NCBI GenBank assembly: GCA_964418325.1
Contig: CAYQLC010000002.1
Location: 1-64,000 of the forward strand
Length of the DNA: 64,000 nt
Direction of reading: 5' to 3'
DNA from: IMCC26077 sp964418325
Lineage (GTDB): Bacteria; Actinomycetota; Actinomycetes; Nanopelagicales; Nanopelagicaceae
Part shown: positions 16,891 to 25,286 of the stretch, in pieces
How the letters are laid out: each line of letters opens with the position of its first letter
How positions within the stretch are numbered: position 1 is the stretch's first letter
Program-made: the position numbers and the translations under genes
Notes under the pieces: generated by a model
Seen by the model: only the letters and a program-made list of their open reading frames with translations
What the model was told of the DNA's origin: nothing
Databases searched by the model: none

Positions 16891-16903
16891 AGAGGGGCAA
16901 CAC

Positions 16904-16977
16904 CGGGACGTAGCGCAGCTTGGTAGCGCACCAGGCTGGGGGTCTGGTGGTCGCAGGTTCAAATCCTGTCGTCCCGA
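16904..16977 (+). tRNA. tRNA-Pro (GGG anticodon)
   Basis: The acceptor stem CGGGACG pairs with CGTCCCG. The D arm is GCGCAGCTTGGTAGCGC, the anticodon stem CCAGG/TCTGG encloses loop CTGGGGG (anticodon GGG), and the T arm is CAGGTTCAAATCCTG. The discriminator is A at 16977. CCA is not encoded. The pgsA start codon begins two bases later. Confidence 0.95.
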
Positions 16978-16978
16978 C

Positions 16979-17578
16979 ATGATGTCAGATGGCGTTCAAC
17001 GGACAAATGTATTGACCATTCCTAATGTGCTCACCGTTCTCCGAGCTTTTGGAATTCCGCTCTTTCTATGGGCGCTTTTCGCACCAGAACAGAGTCGAGA
17101 TTATCTAGCAATAGGTATTTTGGTGATCGCGGGATTGACTGATTACTTTGACGGTTTATTGGCGCGAAAGCTCAATCAAAGTTCTCGACTAGGTGAGTTG
17201 CTCGATCCGCTGGTGGATCGTCTTTACATCGCGGCAGTAATCATTGGCTTAGCTATTCGCGAGGTAATTCCGCTTTGGTTACTTGCGCTCCTCTTAGTTC
17301 GAGATCTGATGTTGGCGACCACCTTGCCTGGGCTGTATCGAATAGGCAAAGGTCCGCTACCAGTGACTTTTCTTGGAAAGGCGGCGACCCTCAACCTCCT
17401 CTACGCCTTCCCATTACTCCTGGTCGGGCAACAGCAGGGTTGGGTAGCCCAATGGGGGGCCATTTTTGCAGCTGCCTTCGCAGGGTGGGGAGTTTTGCTA
17501 TACCTATTAACAGGGCTCCAATATTTCATCGAAGCCCGCTCGCAGATTAAGAGAGGCGGCAGTACGGTAGCGCCTTAA
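16979..17578 (+). CDS. pgsA: CDP-alcohol phosphatidyltransferase (PgsA family)
   Basis: The membrane enzyme has the CDP-alcohol signature spread over TDYFDGLLARKLNQSSRLGELLDPLVD, with the DG(x)2AR(x)8G(x)3D(x)3D spacing intact. Five to six membrane helices are predicted from the hydrophobic blocks. The best fit is phosphatidylglycerophosphate synthase (Rv1822 position, near gcvH and garA), though phosphatidylinositol-phosphate or cardiolipin synthase activity cannot be excluded. The only usable starts are ATG 16979 and 16982, directly after the tRNA-Pro, with no room for a ribosome binding site outside the tRNA. Confidence 0.87.
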   Translation: MMSDGVQRTNVLTIPNVLTVLRAFGIPLFLWALFAPEQSRDYLAIGILVIAGLTDYFDGLLARKLNQSSRLGELLDPLVDRLYIAAVIIGLAIREVIPLWLLALLLVRDLMLATTLPGLYRIGKGPLPVTFLGKAATLNLLYAFPLLLVGQQQGWVAQWGAIFAAAFAGWGVLLYLLTGLQYFIEARSQIKRGGSTVAP

Positions 17579-17605
17579 GACGTCGAAGGTGAGGCACGTG
17601 AGAGC

Positions 17606-17995
17606 ATGAGTGAGATTCCAACACATCTGAAGTACACCTCCGAGCACGAGTGGGTAGAGAAAATTTCCGACGACTCTGTTCGTGTTGGGATTACAGATTT
17701 CGCTCAACATGCACTGGGGGACATCGTCTACGTGCTCACTCCAAAATTGGGCGAGAGTGTGCGCGCCGGCGGAGTGTGCGGGGAAGTGGAATCAACAAAG
17801 AGCGTCAGTGAGATTTATTCACCGGTGAACGGAACCATCTCCGCTATTAACGATGCGGTTGTCGCACATCCCGAATCCATTAATTCCTCGCCTTATAGCG
17901 ATGGCTGGCTCTTCGAGATTAGTTCGGTCTCCGCCGCTGAAGTCGATGCTTTGCTCGATAGCGCAAAGTATGCGGCGATCACCTCGGGGGCTTGA
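17606..17995 (+). CDS. gcvH: Glycine cleavage system H protein
   Basis: The H protein carries the lipoyl arm that shuttles the aminomethyl group between P, T and L proteins. The lipoylation site is Lys in EVESTKSVSEIYSPVNG, and HEWVEKISDDSVRVGITDFA is the N-terminal hallmark. It is 129 residues, normal. It precedes garA and lies 3 kb upstream of gcvP, the mycobacterial arrangement. No gcvT is present in the window. Confidence 0.95.
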   Translation: MSEIPTHLKYTSEHEWVEKISDDSVRVGITDFAQHALGDIVYVLTPKLGESVRAGGVCGEVESTKSVSEIYSPVNGTISAINDAVVAHPESINSSPYSDGWLFEISSVSAAEVDALLDSAKYAAITSGA

Positions 17996-18028
17996 CCTGC
18001 GGGCTTGCGCTCCTTAAGGTCACGTGTA

Positions 18029-18074
18029 AAGGTTTACTAGAACCTTAACTGGCGCACGTGCCAGTGAGCGCCAG
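18029..18074 (+). promoter_or_regulatory. Overlapping inverted repeats upstream of garA
   Basis: AAGGTT and AACCTT flank TACTAG at 18029-18046. CTGGC at 18049 can pair with GCCAG at 18060, or as CTGGCGC with GCGCCAG at 18068-18074. The last two structures share their left arm and exclude each other. CACGTG occurs at 18021 and 18055. The region is transcribed into or lies just before the garA leader, whose GGGGGAG ribosome binding site follows. Confidence 0.5.
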
Positions 18075-18101
18075 GCAAGGTCATCGGGGGAGCGTGAGCA
18101 G

Positions 18102-18512
18102 ATGTCGGACACCACATCAATCAAACGTGAAGCTCCTACCCCTATTCCAGAGCGGGCATTAGAAAACCTCACCCCCACTGAACGAAGCGTCATCAGCGAA
18201 CTTGGGGAGGGAAGTGCGCTCCTACTGGTGCAGAAAGGACCCAACGCTGGTGCTCGATACTTATTGAATAGTGATCGAGTGACCGTTGGTCGCAACCCAG
18301 AGAGTGATGTCTTTCTCGATGATGTGACGGTCTCGCGTAAGCATGCGGAATTCCGTCGAAATGGCAATAGTTTCTCGGTTCATGACGCTGGCAGTTTGAA
18401 TGGCACCTATGTCAACGGCGAGCTTGCCGAACAGACCGAGTTAATAAATGGTGATTCAGTGCAAATTGGAAAATATCGATTGTTGTTCATGATTAGTGGA
18501 GGTAAGAAGTGA
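18102..18512 (+). CDS. garA: FHA-domain regulator GarA
   Basis: The FHA domain (residues 40-130) contains VTVGRNPESDVFLDDVTVSR, KHAEFRR, and AGSLNGTYVNGE, the residues that bind phosphothreonine. The N terminus has DTTS at residues 3-6, matching the ETTS motif phosphorylated by PknB or PknG in mycobacteria. Unphosphorylated GarA inhibits 2-oxoglutarate dehydrogenase and NAD-glutamate dehydrogenase and activates glutamate synthase. It is shorter at the N terminus than the mycobacterial protein. The stop overlaps the next gene (GTGA). Confidence 0.93.
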   Translation: MSDTTSIKREAPTPIPERALENLTPTERSVISELGEGSALLLVQKGPNAGARYLLNSDRVTVGRNPESDVFLDDVTVSRKHAEFRRNGNSFSVHDAGSLNGTYVNGELAEQTELINGDSVQIGKYRLLFMISGGKK

Positions 18513-19216
18513 GCGTCCCAGCCCGCGCATATCTGAGTATCGGTGAAGTTCTTGGGAAACTTCGTGGTGAATTTCCTGATGTCACCATCTCGAAGATTCG
18601 CTTCTTAGAATCTGAAGGGTTGATAGAACCGCAGCGAACCCCGTCGGGCTACCGAAAATTTTCTCACCACGACGTGGATCGTCTCCGTTACGTTCTTGGT
18701 GCACAGCGCGATCACTACCTACCCTTGAAAGTTATAAAAGATCACCTCGATGCTTTAGACCGGGGACTTGAACCACCAGCTCTTCCTGGTGCAAGCGCCC
18801 TAGCGCCCCGCGTTGCGACGATTGATGGCGAGAAGCTCTACGGTGAAAGTTCTGATCTCAAACTTTCGCGGAGTGAACTTCTTGAAAGTTCGCAGTTGAA
18901 CGAGAATCAACTGGCCGAATTAGAGAGTTATGGCCTGATTCAAGGTAACGGTAAACATTACGATGGCGATGCGCTCGCAATTGCCCGAGCAGTTGCGGAG
19001 ATATCGGCATTTGGAATTGAAGCGCGTCACCTTCGTCCTTTCAAGAGCGCAGCTGAGCGAGAGATAGGACTTATTGAACAGGTAATCACTCCGTTACTTC
19101 GACAAAAGGGTAGCGAAGCGAAGGCGCGCGCTGAGGAAGTCGAGAGGCAGCTTGGAGGTCTCACTCTTAAGATTCATGCAGCGCTAGTGCGAAGTGGATT
19201 ACGAAAAGGAAAATGA
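18509..19216 (+). CDS. ftsR: MerR-family regulator FtsR (Rv1828 type)
   Basis: An N-terminal winged helix (YLSIGEVLGKLRGEFPDVTISK, SEGLIEPQRTPSGYRKF) is followed by a coiled-coil dimerisation and effector-like domain with HLRPFKSAAEREIGLIEQ. Corynebacterial FtsR activates ftsZ, and the mycobacterial counterpart is Rv1828. Genes on both sides are coupled by 4-bp overlaps (GTGA at its start, ATGA at its end), so garA, this regulator and the nuclease form one operon. No metal-binding cysteines of classical MerR sensors are seen. Confidence 0.87.
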   Translation: MSVPARAYLSIGEVLGKLRGEFPDVTISKIRFLESEGLIEPQRTPSGYRKFSHHDVDRLRYVLGAQRDHYLPLKVIKDHLDALDRGLEPPALPGASALAPRVATIDGEKLYGESSDLKLSRSELLESSQLNENQLAELESYGLIQGNGKHYDGDALAIARAVAEISAFGIEARHLRPFKSAAEREIGLIEQVITPLLRQKGSEAKARAEEVERQLGGLTLKIHAALVRSGLRKGK

Positions 19217-19707
19217 GTAGTAAGTCTGAAGATTCCAGATTGCTTGATGTAGTTGGGGTGCGCGTAGAAATGCCCTCTAGTCAACCAATCGTCTTGCTCA
19301 AAGAGAGCGATGGCAAGCGCTTCCTTCCTATTTGGGTTGGAGCTGTGGAGGCGACAGCAATCGCTTTCGCGCAACAAGGAGTCAGCCCACCCCGCCCCCT
19401 GACTCACGACCTTCTTAAAGATGTCATCTCGGCAACTGGAAATTCTGTAAGTGAGGTTTACCTCTCTGGTATCAAAGATGGCGTCTTTTACGCCGAGTTA
19501 ATTTTCGCTAATGGCATTGAAGTTTCGGCACGCCCTTCGGATGCTATTGCCCTCGCGTTGAGGACGGGCACTCCTATCTTCGGTGCCACCTCACTCCTTG
19601 CTGAGGCTGGCATCGAGATGAATGATGGTGCGGGAGAGGATGAGGGGGAGGTAGAGCGCTTCCGCGAATTCCTCGATCAGATAGACCCCGAGGATTTCGC
19701 CATCTAG
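19213..19707 (+). CDS. Bifunctional nuclease family protein (DUF151)
   Basis: The 164-residue protein has the DUF151 core: VVGVRVEMPSSQPIVLLKE, LPIWVGAVEATAIAFA, RPLTHDLLKDVISATG and ARPSDAIALALRTGTPIF. Plant and archaeal relatives have DNase and RNase activity. In mycobacteria Rv1829 holds the same place between two MerR genes. The C-terminal tail is acidic. It is translationally coupled to ftsR. Confidence 0.9.
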   Translation: MSSKSEDSRLLDVVGVRVEMPSSQPIVLLKESDGKRFLPIWVGAVEATAIAFAQQGVSPPRPLTHDLLKDVISATGNSVSEVYLSGIKDGVFYAELIFANGIEVSARPSDAIALALRTGTPIFGATSLLAEAGIEMNDGAGEDEGEVERFREFLDQIDPEDFAI

Positions 19708-19717
19708 GTTTAGCCCA

Positions 19718-19766
19718 GAGTTACCCCAGATTTACTCCATTGTTACTCCGAGTTACTCCAGATTTA
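19718..19766 (+). promoter_or_regulatory. Phased direct repeats (GTTAC-type operator cluster)
   Basis: The heptamer TTACYCC occurs at 19721, 19732, 19743 and 19753, that is every 10-11 bp on one face of the helix. The larger unit GAGTTACYCCAGATTTA is repeated at 19718 and 19750 with one mismatch. Direct repeats with an 11-bp period are typical of OmpR-family response-regulator sites, and GTTAC is the complement of the GTAAC element reported for actinobacterial MtrA. The cluster lies 61-109 bp upstream of the start at 19827. Confidence 0.6.
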
Positions 19767-19826
19767 GAGAGAATTTCTCTTTCTTCCTACTATCGAAGTG
19801 GCCCGCGGCCGGTTACCCTGCGGTTT

Positions 19827-20219
19827 ATGCTCGACCGGCAGATGAAACTCCTCCTTCGAGTCGGCGCGGTCGTTATCGCTCTCGCATCCTTGGTTGCGCT
19901 GATTACCCCCTCATCGCTGGCGGCGCTCTTGGGTCTGCCTTTAGATTTAGATCCGGAAATGATCCTGTGGAGCATGCGCATCACTGGTGGGGTACTTCTG
20001 CCATTGGCAGGCTTTATGGCTCTAGCGGCGGCCTTCTTTCCCGAACGCGCTCTGCGGCAGAGCGGCGCGTTGATGGTCTTTTTTGCCCTCCTCTTGTCAC
20101 TCCTTCTTGTTCTCGCACCCACGCCGTGGACTCTAGGCAGGATCGCCTTCCTCGCACTCGCTGCTCTCTTCATAGCCCTCTATCTCAAGGCGTTACGGGC
20201 CAGGCTCCGCCATCGATGA
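19827..20219 (+). CDS. Small membrane protein, four helices
   Basis: This 130-residue protein has four hydrophobic segments at about 7-28, 45-65, 75-97 and 102-122, with a basic C terminus (LKALRARLRHR). ATG 19827 is chosen because TACCCT lies seven bases upstream, fitting a leaderless promoter, and because the upstream extension overlaps the operator repeats. I do not recognise the family with confidence; the pattern resembles small DUF4345-like integral membrane proteins. Its promoter seems to be controlled by the phased repeats upstream. Confidence 0.65.
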   Translation: MLDRQMKLLLRVGAVVIALASLVALITPSSLAALLGLPLDLDPEMILWSMRITGGVLLPLAGFMALAAAFFPERALRQSGALMVFFALLLSLLLVLAPTPWTLGRIAFLALAALFIALYLKALRARLRHR

Positions 20220-20324
20220 AGGGTGAAAGGTAAACCTTCAAGTTTGACTTTAGGTTGAGTGTGTCGTTCCTTGTGAGGAGAGTCGCCTCGATTTACTATT
20301 GAGGCCTTCTTCCCCGGAGGTTCC

Positions 20325-20867
20325 ATGTCTGATTTTTCCTATCCTCAGCACTCAGAGGCGCGCGCGCAGCTTCGCGAATTAGCTGGCTATCGAGGAGCGA
20401 TCGCCTGTTCGGCTGCTGGAATTTCCTATCGTCAATTGGATTATTGGGCGCGAACTGGGCTGGTCGAGCCGAGCATTCGTACCGCCTCGGGATCGGGCAC
20501 CTCTCGTCTGTATAGCTTCCGCGACATTTTGGTTCTCAAGATTGTCAAGCGTCTGCTTGATACCGGAATCTCACTTCAAAACGTTCGCAGCGCTGTCGAA
20601 CACTTGCGGGCCCGCGGCACCGATGATCTCGCGACGTTAACTCTGATGAGCGATGGTGCGTCGATTTATGAATGTGCCAGCGCCGATGATGTCATCGACC
20701 TTCTTGCTGGAGGGCAAGGGGTTTTCGGTATCGCTATCGGGACCGTCTGGCGAGAGGTTGAAGGCACCCTGGCTCAGCTACCCAGTGAGCCATCGGATTC
20801 GCACTCGGATCCGCAAATTGTCGGCACCGATGAACTCTCAATTCGCCGCAAGCAAAAAGGCGCATAA
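20325..20867 (+). CDS. MerR-family transcriptional regulator (Rv1830 type)
   Basis: Residues 25-95 form the MerR winged helix (GISYRQLDYWARTGLVEPS, then SFRDILVLKIVKRLLDTGISL). The C-terminal half is a short domain with VIDLLAGGQGVFGIAIG, found in the mycobacterial protein Rv1830 encoded after the bifunctional nuclease. It has no sensor cysteines. A CCGGAGG ribosome binding site precedes ATG 20325. The target genes cannot be told from the sequence, although the neighbouring gcvP is a candidate. Confidence 0.87.
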   Translation: MSDFSYPQHSEARAQLRELAGYRGAIACSAAGISYRQLDYWARTGLVEPSIRTASGSGTSRLYSFRDILVLKIVKRLLDTGISLQNVRSAVEHLRARGTDDLATLTLMSDGASIYECASADDVIDLLAGGQGVFGIAIGTVWREVEGTLAQLPSEPSDSHSDPQIVGTDELSIRRKQKGA

Positions 20868-20952
20868 CTCACTCGCGCCATAACGCGCTTTCCCCGTACA
20901 ACCGCTCTAGCATCAGCACAACGTTGGGCTGGCGCTGGGGGAGCGGGAAATT

Positions 20953-23859
20953 ATGGGTGGACTCGGCTTCGAGAAGAGGTCAGAGCGTGCGCGCGAGAGT
21001 GATTTCACTCGCCCCTTTCGCTCACGACATATCGGTCCCTCTGGGGCCGACCTTGACCATATGCTTCACACGCTAAATCTCGCACATATCGATGAGTTGA
21101 TTGAGCGCACACTCCCGCGCTCCATTCGAACGACGCTCGATGATTCAAAATTGCCACCGAGTATTAGCGAAGTTGAGGTGTTAAAAAAGTTGCGGGAAGT
21201 GGCAGCGATGAATTCGGTACTGCCATCGATGATAGGTCTGGGTTATTACGACACAGAGTTGCCAACTGTGATCAAGCGCAATGTTTTAGAAAATCCTGCC
21301 TGGTATACGGCATACACCCCGTATCAACCAGAGATAAGCCAGGGGCGACTGGAGACTCTCTTTCTCTTCCAAACGGTAGTTTCTGATCTCACCGGATTGC
21401 CAATAAGTAATGCCTCGATGCTGGATGAGCCTACTGCTGCAGCAGAGGCGATGGCTCTTGCCAAGCGCCTCTGGAAAGGCGAGGAAGATGCGCCATTTCT
21501 CATTGATTCCGATACACATCCACAAACAATCGCGGTGATAGCAACCCGCGCCGAACCGTTAGGAATACCAGTCCAACTGGTCGACATATCACAAGAGTTA
21601 CCGGAAGGCTTCGCGCTTCTTGTCAGCTATCCCGGAAGTTGCGGTGAAGTGCGATCACCGGCATCTGCTATTCAACAAATGCGTGAGCGTGACGGATTCA
21701 CCATCGCTGCAACAGATTTACTCGCCCTTACGCTGCTCAAATCTCCGGGGGAGTGGGGTTTTGATATCGCAGTTGGATCGGCACAACGCTTCGGAGTTCC
21801 CATGGGCTTTGGCGGACCACACGCTGGCTTCCTTGCTGTTCGTGAAGGTATGGAGCGGTCGATACCGGGACGTTTAGTGGGGGAGAGCGTTGATGCACAT
21901 GGCAACCGGGCATATCGCCTGGCGTTGCAAACTCGCGAACAACATATTCGTCGCGAAAAAGCCACGAGCAATATTTGTACTGCGCAAGCTTTATTGGCAA
22001 ACATTTCAGCGCTGTACGCGATGTGGCACGGTCCAGAAGGACTTCGTTCCATGGCACAGCGAGTAAACGGTTTTGCTATGTCAATCATGCAAAGCGCAAA
22101 GAATGCTGGCTTTGATGTAAGTAGCGAAGAAATTTTCGATACGATCACGATTCATAATGTCGAAGCAGAGCGAATTCGACGACAAGTTCTTGATGAAGGC
22201 ATCAACATCTGCAAACGCGATGAAAATACAATTTCGATTTCCGTTGATGAACGAACCACTCCCGAACACCTCGCCGCCCTTGGCAGAGGGTTGGGGTTTG
22301 TGATTGAACGGTATGACGGAAAAGTCGCACCCGCGTTCAAGCGAGGTACTCGCTACCTAACCCATCCGCTCTTCACTTCTAAACAGAGCGAGAGTGCGAT
22401 GATGCGCTATCTAAGGAGTCTTGCTGACAAGGATCTTGCTCTCGATCGAACGATGATTCCGTTGGGCTCATGCACAATGAAACTTAATGCCGCTACAGAG
22501 ATGGAATCTGTCACTTGGCCAGAATTTGCCTCGCTACACCCATTTGCTCCGCAGAATCAATCAGAAGGAACTCGAAGAATCATCAGTGAGCTTTCGCAAT
22601 GGTTAGTGGAAATCACTGGTTATGACGCAGTCTCACTCCAACCGAATGCGGGATCACAGGGAGAGTTTGCTGGATTGCTAGCTATTCGTGGTTTCCATCG
22701 CGCTAACGGTGATCATCATCGAGATATTTGTTTGATTCCCTCGAGCGCACATGGCACAAACGCTGCGAGCGCGGTAATGGCGGGGATGAAGGTTATCGTT
22801 GTCGCATGCGATAGCGCAGGAAACGTTGATATGGAAGATCTCCGATCGAAAATCGCCGAACATCATCAACATCTTGCTGCCTTGATGGTTACCTATCCAT
22901 CAACTCATGGAGTGTACGAAGATACGATTTCAGAGATTTGTCAGATGATTCATGATGCCGGGGGACAGGTCTATGTCGATGGCGCCAACCTCAACGCACT
23001 CGTAGGACTGGCAAAGCCCGGTAAGTTTGGTGCCGATGTCTCACACTTGAATCTTCATAAAACCTTCTGCATCCCACATGGTGGAGGCGGACCTGGCGTC
23101 GGTCCCATTGGCGTGAAATCGCATCTGGCACCGTTCCTACCGAACCATCCACTCGATAAGAGCGCAGGTCCAGCAACAGGGGTGGGGCCAATATCAGGAG
23201 CTCCCTTTGGTTCCGCGGGAATATTGACGATTCCGTGGAGCTACATTCATTTGATGGGCGGCTTAGGCCTGACTGAAGCGACTCAAATGGCGATTCTCTC
23301 GGCTAATTACTTAGCGAAAAAACTCGACCCGCTCTTTCCGGTCTTATACAAGGGGCGCGAAGGTTTTATTGCACACGAATGCATCATCGATATCAGACCT
23401 CTCAACAAGAGCGTCGGAGTTAGCGTTGATGACATCGCCAAGCGACTTATGGATGCTGGTTTCCATGCTCCAACAGTCTCGTTCCCGGTAGCCGGCACGA
23501 TGATGATTGAGCCAACCGAATCTGAGGATCGAAGTGAATTGGAGCGATTCATTACTGCGTTAGAAGCGATTCGGGCCGAGATTGCCGCTGTGGAGGCAGG
23601 GGAGTTGGAGATGGAAGACTCACCCCTTCGACACGCTCCACATACCGCCAATGCGCTCCTTGCAGTCAATGGTGAACGCGCCTATCCAGCTTTACGCGGT
23701 GCCTACCTCACCTCAGAGATGGAAGAGAATCACTTACGCAGCGGTGCTCCCAACAAATACTGGCCACCGGTAGGGAGAATTGATGGTGCGCACGGGGATA
23801 GGAACCTCGTCTGTGCCTGCCCACGCCCTGAGGAGCTCGCCTTTTCTGGGGCTATCTAA
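20953..23859 (+). CDS. gcvP: Glycine dehydrogenase (decarboxylating), P protein
   Basis: The fused 968-residue P protein decarboxylates glycine and loads the aminomethyl group onto GcvH. The N-terminal half starts with FRSRHIGPSGADLDHML and contains MLDEPTAAAEAMALA. The C-terminal half binds PLP through Lys in HLNLHKTFCIPHGGGGPG. SAHGTNAASAVMAGM and YVDGANLNALVGLA are further family motifs. GGGAG lies before the ATG. The gene ends 17 bases from the convergent lnt gene. Confidence 0.96.
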   Translation: MGGLGFEKRSERARESDFTRPFRSRHIGPSGADLDHMLHTLNLAHIDELIERTLPRSIRTTLDDSKLPPSISEVEVLKKLREVAAMNSVLPSMIGLGYYDTELPTVIKRNVLENPAWYTAYTPYQPEISQGRLETLFLFQTVVSDLTGLPISNASMLDEPTAAAEAMALAKRLWKGEEDAPFLIDSDTHPQTIAVIATRAEPLGIPVQLVDISQELPEGFALLVSYPGSCGEVRSPASAIQQMRERDGFTIAATDLLALTLLKSPGEWGFDIAVGSAQRFGVPMGFGGPHAGFLAVREGMERSIPGRLVGESVDAHGNRAYRLALQTREQHIRREKATSNICTAQALLANISALYAMWHGPEGLRSMAQRVNGFAMSIMQSAKNAGFDVSSEEIFDTITIHNVEAERIRRQVLDEGINICKRDENTISISVDERTTPEHLAALGRGLGFVIERYDGKVAPAFKRGTRYLTHPLFTSKQSESAMMRYLRSLADKDLALDRTMIPLGSCTMKLNAATEMESVTWPEFASLHPFAPQNQSEGTRRIISELSQWLVEITGYDAVSLQPNAGSQGEFAGLLAIRGFHRANGDHHRDICLIPSSAHGTNAASAVMAGMKVIVVACDSAGNVDMEDLRSKIAEHHQHLAALMVTYPSTHGVYEDTISEICQMIHDAGGQVYVDGANLNALVGLAKPGKFGADVSHLNLHKTFCIPHGGGGPGVGPIGVKSHLAPFLPNHPLDKSAGPATGVGPISGAPFGSAGILTIPWSYIHLMGGLGLTEATQMAILSANYLAKKLDPLFPVLYKGREGFIAHECIIDIRPLNKSVGVSVDDIAKRLMDAGFHAPTVSFPVAGTMMIEPTESEDRSELERFITALEAIRAEIAAVEAGELEMEDSPLRHAPHTANALLAVNGERAYPALRGAYLTSEMEENHLRSGAPNKYWPPVGRIDGAHGDRNLVCACPRPEELAFSGAI

Positions 23860-23875
23860 CTTGACATAATGTTGC

Positions 23876-25282
23876 TTATCGGCGAAAGGTTCTCCTCAGG
23901 AGATGAAGGAGGGCGATCAGGAGCGCCGCGTATTCAACCCCTAGCCCCACCCGTCCAGCCGGCGTTTGCCCCTGATAGAGCTGCAAAGAGGCTGTTAAAG
24001 AGCTGGTGGTGTACGGCTCCAATTCATTGATCACCCGACCGTGAGAATCAATCATGGCGCTCACGCCCACTGTGGAGATGGAGGCAATATCTCGGTGGTG
24101 TTCCAAGGCTCGACTGCGCGTGATCTGCAGTTGCTGTCGAGATTGTGCCGAGCGACCATAGGTAGCGTTATTGGTCTGCGCGATGAAGATATTGCTCTGG
24201 GCTACCGCTTGACGGATTAGGTGGTCATCAGTGACCTCAAAGCAGATCAGTGGTGCAATTATTGCTTTATCGATAAAATGATATTTCCAGGAGCTCCCTG
24301 GCTGAAAGTCCCGCACCTGATTGACCAGGGGTGAAACCGCAGCGGCGAGGGTTCTTAAGGGTATGTACTCGCCAAAGGGAGCCAGGTGCTGTTTTTGGTA
24401 AATCGAGGCTACCCCACCTTCGCGCCAGAGAATCGAGAGATTGACCGGTCGGTTGAGATTATCTTTACCCACCGATCCGAAGATGATTGGGGCATTCACC
24501 TGAGAAACGAGATTAGTGATCTCTTCCCTGCCGCCTTTTAATGGATCGATATCTGCGCCATCCTCTGGCCACACGTACACATCGGGTGGGTTCTGGGTAC
24601 TTGCATTGGAAGCCCGCAGCGTTTCCTGCGCATGATTCTCAAAAACTTTCCGCACTTGTGTGCTGATTTCATAACCGAGTCGTGGCACGTTTCCCTGTAT
24701 TGAGGTCATTGTGATTGAACCACTTGACGGCAAATCGTATGTAGGCATGAATGCCAACAGGATCAGAATCGGGAGCCAATAAATGCGAAACCCTGTTATT
24801 AGTCGATAAAGGGCAACGGCAATTAGACCCATAAGAGCGCTGCCTCCGGCCACTCCGATGTAGGGAATCAACTCGGAATAGGGTGAATCCACGCCAAGGT
24901 ATCCAGCTCTCCCCCAAGCAAATCCTCCAAAGGGGAATCTGTTTCGTGCAAATTCGATGGCGACCAGGAATGAGGGAAAAATCAACCAGAGAAAGCGCGA
25001 GTTCTTAAGAGCAATCGCCAACGGAATGTAGAACAGCGCACATAACACTGTTAGTAAAATCCACGGCAAGGATCCCACAAAACTACTTGACCAATGAAGC
25101 ATGGGAGCAAAAAAACCAAGGGCAAAAAGAAATGAATTAAGGAATCGGGTGCGCAATCTTTGATTGATAGTGTGCAGGATTAGAAATGCAAATCCAAGCG
25201 GGAAAAGCCACCATTGACCTATTGGCGCAAAGGAACCGGATGTGATTAAACCTAGGATGAAACACCAGAGTGCTCTAATCAC
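23876..25282 (-). CDS. lnt: Apolipoprotein N-acyltransferase
   Basis: Six or more membrane helices (residues 1-180) precede a carbon-nitrogen hydrolase domain. The catalytic triad is present: Glu240 in WPEDG, Lys297 in YQKQHLAPFGEYIP and Cys347 in PLICFEV. Lnt adds the third acyl chain to lipoproteins at the outer face of the membrane. The cyclophilin lipoprotein encoded at 32982 would be a substrate. GTG 25282 lies six bases after TAGAGT, which overlaps the end of the upstream exonuclease gene. Confidence 0.92.
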   Translation of the reverse strand: MIRALWCFILGLITSGSFAPIGQWWLFPLGFAFLILHTINQRLRTRFLNSFLFALGFFAPMLHWSSSFVGSLPWILLTVLCALFYIPLAIALKNSRFLWLIFPSFLVAIEFARNRFPFGGFAWGRAGYLGVDSPYSELIPYIGVAGGSALMGLIAVALYRLITGFRIYWLPILILLAFMPTYDLPSSGSITMTSIQGNVPRLGYEISTQVRKVFENHAQETLRASNASTQNPPDVYVWPEDGADIDPLKGGREEITNLVSQVNAPIIFGSVGKDNLNRPVNLSILWREGGVASIYQKQHLAPFGEYIPLRTLAAAVSPLVNQVRDFQPGSSWKYHFIDKAIIAPLICFEVTDDHLIRQAVAQSNIFIAQTNNATYGRSAQSRQQLQITRSRALEHHRDIASISTVGVSAMIDSHGRVINELEPYTTSSLTASLQLYQGQTPAGRVGLGVEYAALLIALLHLLRRTFRR

Positions 25283-25286
25283 CCTT

